Translations under genes and position numbers: made by a program
The notes under the pieces: model-generated
The model's database searches: none
Told to the model about the DNA's origin: nothing
What the model saw: the letters and a program-made list of their open reading frames with translations, nothing else
Shown here: positions 5,297 through 8,265 of the stretch, piece after piece
Numbering within the stretch: the first letter of the stretch is position 1
Layout: each line of letters begins with the position of its first letter
Assembly: GCA_017883105.1 (NCBI GenBank)
Contig: JADGOF010000082.1
Span: 1 to 8,265, forward strand
Length of the DNA stretch: 8,265 bases
Direction: 5' to 3'
Source of the DNA: Acidimicrobiales bacterium
Lineage (GTDB): Bacteria; Actinomycetota; Acidimicrobiia; Acidimicrobiales; RAAP-2

Positions 5297-7576
5297 TTAC
5301 CGTCCCGGTTCAGGATCGCGCGGCAGTCCGAGCAGGCGCTCGCCGATGACGTTGCGCTGCACCTCGCTGGTGCCCCCGGCGATGGTCAGGCATTTGCTCT
5401 GCAACACACCGTGGGCCGACAGGGCGGCCTCGCCATCGGTAACCGCCCCGTCGGGACCACAGAGGTCGAGCCCGAATTCATGCACCCGCTGTTCGAACTC
5501 GGCCCCCAGCAGTTTGCGGACGCTCGACTCGGACCCGGGCTGCAGCCCCCCCACCGACCGCAAGGTGGCCCGCATCCCCAGCTGGCCCAGTGACTGGGCT
5601 TCCGCCAATAGCGAGCCGAGCCGGTCGAAGGTGACCGGATGCTGGAGCTCGGGATGGGAGGCGATCCGCTGGAGGACACCCTCCAACGCTCCGCCGAACG
5701 CCGAGTCCGAGGACAACGATACCCGCTCGTTGGCCAGTGTGGTCCGGGCCAGCTTCCACCCACCGTCCACCTCACCGACCACGCAGTCGTCGGGCACGAA
5801 GCAGCTGTCGAAGAAGACCTCATTGAACAGTTCGTCGCCGGTGATCTCACGGAGGGGGCGGACGTCCACGCCGGCCGACTTCATGTCCACCAGAAAGTAG
5901 GTGATCCCCCGGTGCTTGGGCACGTCGGGGTTGGTCCGGGCCAGGCAGATGCCCATGTCGGCCCGGACGGCCACCGACGTCCACACCTTCTGGCCGTCGA
6001 GGGACCAGCCTCCCTCCACCCGGGTGGCCCGGGTGGACAAGGCGGCCAGATCGGAACCCGCCCCCGGTTCGCTGAACAACTGACACCACAGCAGCTCCCC
6101 CCGGAGCGTCGGTCCCACCCAGCGCTCGGTCTGCTCCGGGGTCCCGTGGGCCATGATGGTGGGCAGCGCCCAGGCGGCGACGGCCAGGTTGGGACGGCGG
6201 AGGCCCACCTCTGCGCAGATCTGGTCGATGACCAGCTGCTCCACCGCTCCGGCATCACGGCCCCACGGAGACGGCCAGTGGGGGGCCAGCAGCCCCTCGT
6301 CGGCCAGGGCCCGTCGCTGTTCGGCCGGGTCATCGAGGGCGGTGATGGCAGTGATCACCGGTGTCAGATCCTCACGGAGCCGTTCGGCCTCGGGTGGAAG
6401 CTCGATGGTCATCCGTCGCCGCCCACCCCCGAGGGCCAACGCGGCCGCCTCGGCCCGCATCGGCGCGGTCCCCCCGTGGAGCTGGCGCAAGGTGGTGGCC
6501 CGCCGCAGATGGATGTGGGCGTCGTGCTCCCAGGTGAAGCCCATGCCACCGAGGACCTGGATGGCCCCCTTGGCCGCCTCCACGTAGCCGTCCAGCGCCA
6601 GCGCGGCGGCCAGTTGGACGGCCAGGCGGGCCTGGGCGCCCGTTGTCGGCTCCGCGGCGAGGTCCGCGCCCGCGCCCAGGAGGCGCTCGTGGTCCACCAC
6701 CATGGCGGCATCCCAGGTGGCGGCCACGCCCTGCTCGACGGAGACCAGCATGTTGGCCAGGCGGTGCTTGACCCCTTGGAACTGGCCGATCGGGCGACCG
6801 AACTGTTCACGGGTGCGGGCGTGTTCCGCCGCGCTCTCGAGGCACCAGCGGGCCCCGCCGACCGCTTCCGCCGAGGCCACCACCAGGGCCAGGTCCCGTA
6901 CCTGCTCGGAAGAGACATCGGGCAGCTGCCGTTCGGCGGCGACCGACGTGGCGGTGAGTGTCCAGCCGGCCGACCGGCGACTGGGGTCGAAGCTGGGCAG
7001 CGCCTCGACGGCCACCGAGTCGTCGCGATCGACCAGGACCCACTGCGTGGCGTCCCCCACCGCCACCGGAGCCAGTACGCAGTCAACCACGGCACCGTTG
7101 AGGACCGGTCGGAGCGAGCCGGAAACCGTGAGGGAGCCGTCCCCGTTGACCTGACCGGAGAGCCCGGCCCGGGCCGTGGCCGAACCGTCCGGGTTCCCGA
7201 CGGGGACCGCGAGCGAGGACGGGGTGGTCCCGTCGGCCAGGCCGGGCAGGAGCTCCCCCGCCTGGCTGGGACTCCCGAATTCGGAGACGACCGCGCCCAC
7301 CACCATGGTGGTCGCCCACGGGCCGGGGGCGGCCGCCCGCCCAAGCTCTTCGGCCACCACCGCCAGTTCGACCATGCCCGCCCCTTGGCCTCCGGACTCC
7401 TCGGGGAGATGGATACCAAGCGTGCCCTGGGCCCCGAGATCGCTCCAGAAGGAGGGGAGCCCGTCGTTCCCCGCGTCCAGGGCGGCGCGGACCTCCGCCG
7501 GTGGACACCGGGAGTCGATCCACCGCCGAATCGACTGGCGGAGCTCCTCGTGCTCGTCTCGGATGCCGATGGACAC
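5297..7576 (-). CDS. Fused two-domain acyl-CoA dehydrogenase (FadE34-like)
   Basis: FAD enzyme of 759 residues, about twice a normal acyl-CoA dehydrogenase; two homologous domains are joined as in mycobacterial FadE34. It would introduce a 2,3-double bond into an acyl-CoA and pass electrons to an electron-transfer flavoprotein. Residues 1-388: N-terminal helices (EELRQSIRRWIDSR), FAD-contact motif TREQFGRPIGQFQGVKHRLA (255-274) and GGMGFTWEHDAHIHLRRA (343-360). Residues 389-759: FSEPGAGSDLAAL (501-513), GQKVWTS (528-534), the predicted catalytic Glu617 in LANERVSL, and IAGGTSEVQRNVIGERLLGLPRD (732-754). The N-domain lacks a Glu at the Glu617 position; the C-domain lacks REQFG. Each thus seems to supply part of one composite active site. 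The GTG start (7576-7574) follows an in-frame TGA two codons upstream. Met389 opens the second domain but the frame is continuous. Substrate is probably bulky or branched; steroid side chains are an inference. Confidence 0.92.
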   Translation of the reverse strand: MSIGIRDEHEELRQSIRRWIDSRCPPAEVRAALDAGNDGLPSFWSDLGAQGTLGIHLPEESGGQGAGMVELAVVAEELGRAAAPGPWATTMVVGAVVSEFGSPSQAGELLPGLADGTTPSSLAVPVGNPDGSATARAGLSGQVNGDGSLTVSGSLRPVLNGAVVDCVLAPVAVGDATQWVLVDRDDSVAVEALPSFDPSRRSAGWTLTATSVAAERQLPDVSSEQVRDLALVVASAEAVGGARWCLESAAEHARTREQFGRPIGQFQGVKHRLANMLVSVEQGVAATWDAAMVVDHERLLGAGADLAAEPTTGAQARLAVQLAAALALDGYVEAAKGAIQVLGGMGFTWEHDAHIHLRRATTLRQLHGGTAPMRAEAAALALGGGRRRMTIELPPEAERLREDLTPVITAITALDDPAEQRRALADEGLLAPHWPSPWGRDAGAVEQLVIDQICAEVGLRRPNLAVAAWALPTIMAHGTPEQTERWVGPTLRGELLWCQLFSEPGAGSDLAALSTRATRVEGGWSLDGQKVWTSVAVRADMGICLARTNPDVPKHRGITYFLVDMKSAGVDVRPLREITGDELFNEVFFDSCFVPDDCVVGEVDGGWKLARTTLANERVSLSSDSAFGGALEGVLQRIASHPELQHPVTFDRLGSLLAEAQSLGQLGMRATLRSVGGLQPGSESSVRKLLGAEFEQRVHEFGLDLCGPDGAVTDGEAALSAHGVLQSKCLTIAGGTSEVQRNVIGERLLGLPRDPEPGR

Positions 7577-7613
7577 CGGTCAGGCTCCGAGCCGTCGGGG
7601 CCGGGGGTGGCTC

Positions 7614-7639
7614 GGGCACGGGGGCCGGGCACGGGGGCC
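7614..7639. repeat. Perfect 13-bp tandem repeat in the dehydrogenase leader
   Basis: GGGCACGGGGGCC occurs twice head to tail (7614-7626 and 7627-7639) with no mismatch. It lies 38 to 63 bases upstream of the dehydrogenase start, probably in its untranslated leader. It may reflect replication slippage in GC-rich DNA, or be a control element. Copy number could vary between strains. Confidence 0.6.
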
Positions 7640-7676
7640 CGCGACGGTGGTCAACCGGGTCTCGTTCACGGCATTG

Positions 7677-7685
7677 TTTCTAGCA
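7677..7685 (-). promoter_or_regulatory. Candidate extended -10 element for the dehydrogenase-hydratase operon
   Basis: Minus-strand TGCTAGAAA matches an extended -10 (TGn followed by TAgAAa, four of six consensus bases). No clear -35 is visible, but the expected -35 position (about 7700-7706) falls on the edge of the operator-like palindrome, the usual arrangement for a repressor that blocks RNA polymerase. The leader would be roughly 95 bases. Weak on sequence alone. Confidence 0.25.
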
Positions 7686-7725
7686 TCCCGGCGGGCGAAA
7701 ACCAGAACCGGTTCTAGCGCCGGGA
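7686..7725. repeat. 8-bp inverted repeat enclosing the operator-like palindrome
   Basis: TCCCGGCG (7686-7693) pairs perfectly with CGCCGGGA (7718-7725) around a 24-base interior that holds the 12-bp palindrome, off-centre. In RNA from the crotonase gene, whose stop codon ends at 7732, this could fold into a GC-rich hairpin that ends transcription, but no T-run follows the outer stem; a short TTTT follows the inner palindrome. It may be a weak terminator, part of the operator, or chance in GC-rich DNA. Confidence 0.35.
7703..7716. promoter_or_regulatory. KstR-like operator palindrome
   Basis: Minus-strand TAGAACCGGTTCTG contains the perfect 12-bp palindrome AGAACCGGTTCT (7704-7715). The motif described for KstR, the TetR-family repressor of mycobacterial cholesterol genes, is TnnAACnnGTTnnA; this site matches seven of its eight fixed positions, with only the last A replaced by G. 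It lies 127 to 140 bases upstream of the FadE34-like gene start. In M. tuberculosis fadE34 (Rv3573c) is adjacent to kstR (Rv3574). The palindrome has no loop, which suits a dimeric protein better than an RNA hairpin. Another TetR-family acyl-CoA-responsive repressor would fit equally. No regulator gene is present in the window. Confidence 0.5.
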
Positions 7726-7731
7726 CACCCC

Positions 7732-8265
7732 CTACCAGCCCCGGAACTCCGGCGAACGACGTTCGGCGAACGCAGTGAGCCCCTCCCGGCAGTCGTCGGT
7801 CCCGGTCACCAGCTCCTGGGCCACCGCCTCGTCCCACAGCGCAGTGGTGCGGTCCGATTCGAGGGCCCGATTGGTCAGGTACTTGGCGACGCCGATGGCC
7901 TTGGTGGGGCCGGAGGCCAGCCGGGCCGCCCACTCGCCGGCCAAGGTCATCAGCTCGGCCCGGGGGACCACCCGGTTCACCAGGCCCAGTCGCTCGGCCT
8001 CCCGGGCCGGCACATCGTCCCCGAAGAAGAACAGCTCCTTGGCCCGCTGGGGCCCGATGAGTCGGGCCAGCAGGTAGGCGCCACCGGCGTCGGGGGCGAT
8101 CCCCCGCCGCACGAAGACCTCGATGAACTTCGCCTCCTCGGCGGCCAGCACGAGATCGCAGGCCAGAGCCAGGTGCATGCCGCCTCCGGCCGCGGTGGCG
8201 TTGACCACACCGAGCACCGGCTTCTCGCAGTCGAGCACGGCGCTCACCAGGCGCTGCCACCCGGT
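7732..8265 (-). CDS. Crotonase-superfamily enoyl-CoA hydratase/isomerase, PaaG-like (5' end outside window)
   Basis: C-terminal 177 residues of a CoA-thioester enzyme; the frame is open through the right edge, so the true start is not seen (an internal GTG at 8247 is not a credible start). Crotonase hallmarks are present: the substrate-cradling segment KPVLGVVNATAAGGGMHLALACDL (fragment 15-38, with the second oxyanion-hole glycine), KFIEVFVRRGIAPDAGG (46-62) and the C-terminal helices (ELFFFGDDVPAREAERLGLVNRVV, FAERRSPEFRGW). The two glutamates of classical hydratases (rat Glu144 and Glu164) align with His31 and Phe51. Asp59 in the APDAGG motif occupies the position of the catalytic Asp in PaaG-type isomerases. 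It is therefore more likely an isomerase or atypical hydratase. The 155-base gap before the dehydrogenase gene suggests a separate transcript, though in a related pathway. Confidence 0.9.
   Translation of the reverse strand, partial: TGWQRLVSAVLDCEKPVLGVVNATAAGGGMHLALACDLVLAAEEAKFIEVFVRRGIAPDAGGAYLLARLIGPQRAKELFFFGDDVPAREAERLGLVNRVVPRAELMTLAGEWAARLASGPTKAIGVAKYLTNRALESDRTTALWDEAVAQELVTGTDDCREGLTAFAERRSPEFRGW

Noticed and set aside
6411..6412. Possible split of the dehydrogenase into two genes at Met389
   Set aside because: The reading frame is continuous through the junction, no stop codon or convincing ribosome site is present, and the two-domain length and order match known fused FadE34-type enzymes.
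7666..7685. Six-codon leader reading frame (MLETMP) upstream of the dehydrogenase
   Set aside because: It has no convincing ribosome binding site, no run of regulatory codons and overlaps the candidate -10 element, so it is likely chance.
5639..7717. 692-codon open frame on the plus strand opposite the dehydrogenase gene
   Set aside because: It is an antisense shadow. Strong GC bias at third codon positions removes stop codons from the opposite strand; its translation is rich in Gly, Arg, His and Pro and shows no family motif, while the minus frame gives a complete acyl-CoA dehydrogenase.

Overview
This window looks like part of a high-GC actinobacterial chromosome. All seven protein genes lie on the minus strand and read from right to left. 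The high-GC codon use, GTG starts, purine-rich ribosome binding sites and protein families (two-domain acyl-CoA dehydrogenase, HadB-like dehydratase, crotonase, branched-chain-type ABC importer) fit Actinomycetota. A member of the Acidimicrobiia or a related deep lineage is possible, but the sequence alone cannot settle this. No RNA gene, CRISPR array, insertion sequence or prophage gene was found.

Layout in the direction of transcription: (1) 8265-7732, the 3' part of a crotonase-superfamily gene that enters from outside the window; its residues look more like a PaaG-type isomerase than a classical hydratase. (2) 7731-7577, a 155-base gap with a 12-bp perfect palindrome inside a near-match to the KstR operator of mycobacterial steroid catabolism, a larger inverted repeat and a 13-bp tandem repeat. 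(3) 7576-5297, a fused two-domain acyl-CoA dehydrogenase of the FadE34 type. (4) 5242-4811, a small MaoC/HadB-type hot-dog hydratase. (5) 4810-4659, a 152-base gap with a GGTTCGAACC palindrome, short direct repeats and a possible extended -10 element. (6) 4658 to the left edge, a branched-chain-amino-acid-type (HAAT/Liv) ABC importer: lipoprotein binding protein, a LivH-LivM fusion permease, LivG, and LivF cut by the window edge. The four transporter genes overlap by 1 to 4 bases and must be one translationally coupled operon.

Inferred working model: the importer takes up an amphipathic carboxylate or amino-acid-like compound, and the neighbouring enzymes carry out alpha,beta-dehydrogenation (dehydrogenase), hydration (MaoC protein) and double-bond rearrangement or hydration (crotonase) of an acyl-CoA. 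The KstR-like site in front of a FadE34-like gene hints at steroid or other polycyclic side-chain degradation, because fadE34 lies next to kstR in Mycobacterium tuberculosis. The substrate is not shown by the sequence. No wholly new system is evident. The points most worth following up are the operator-like palindrome, the altered catalytic residues of the crotonase, the LivH-LivM fusion and the degenerate ABC signature of LivG.
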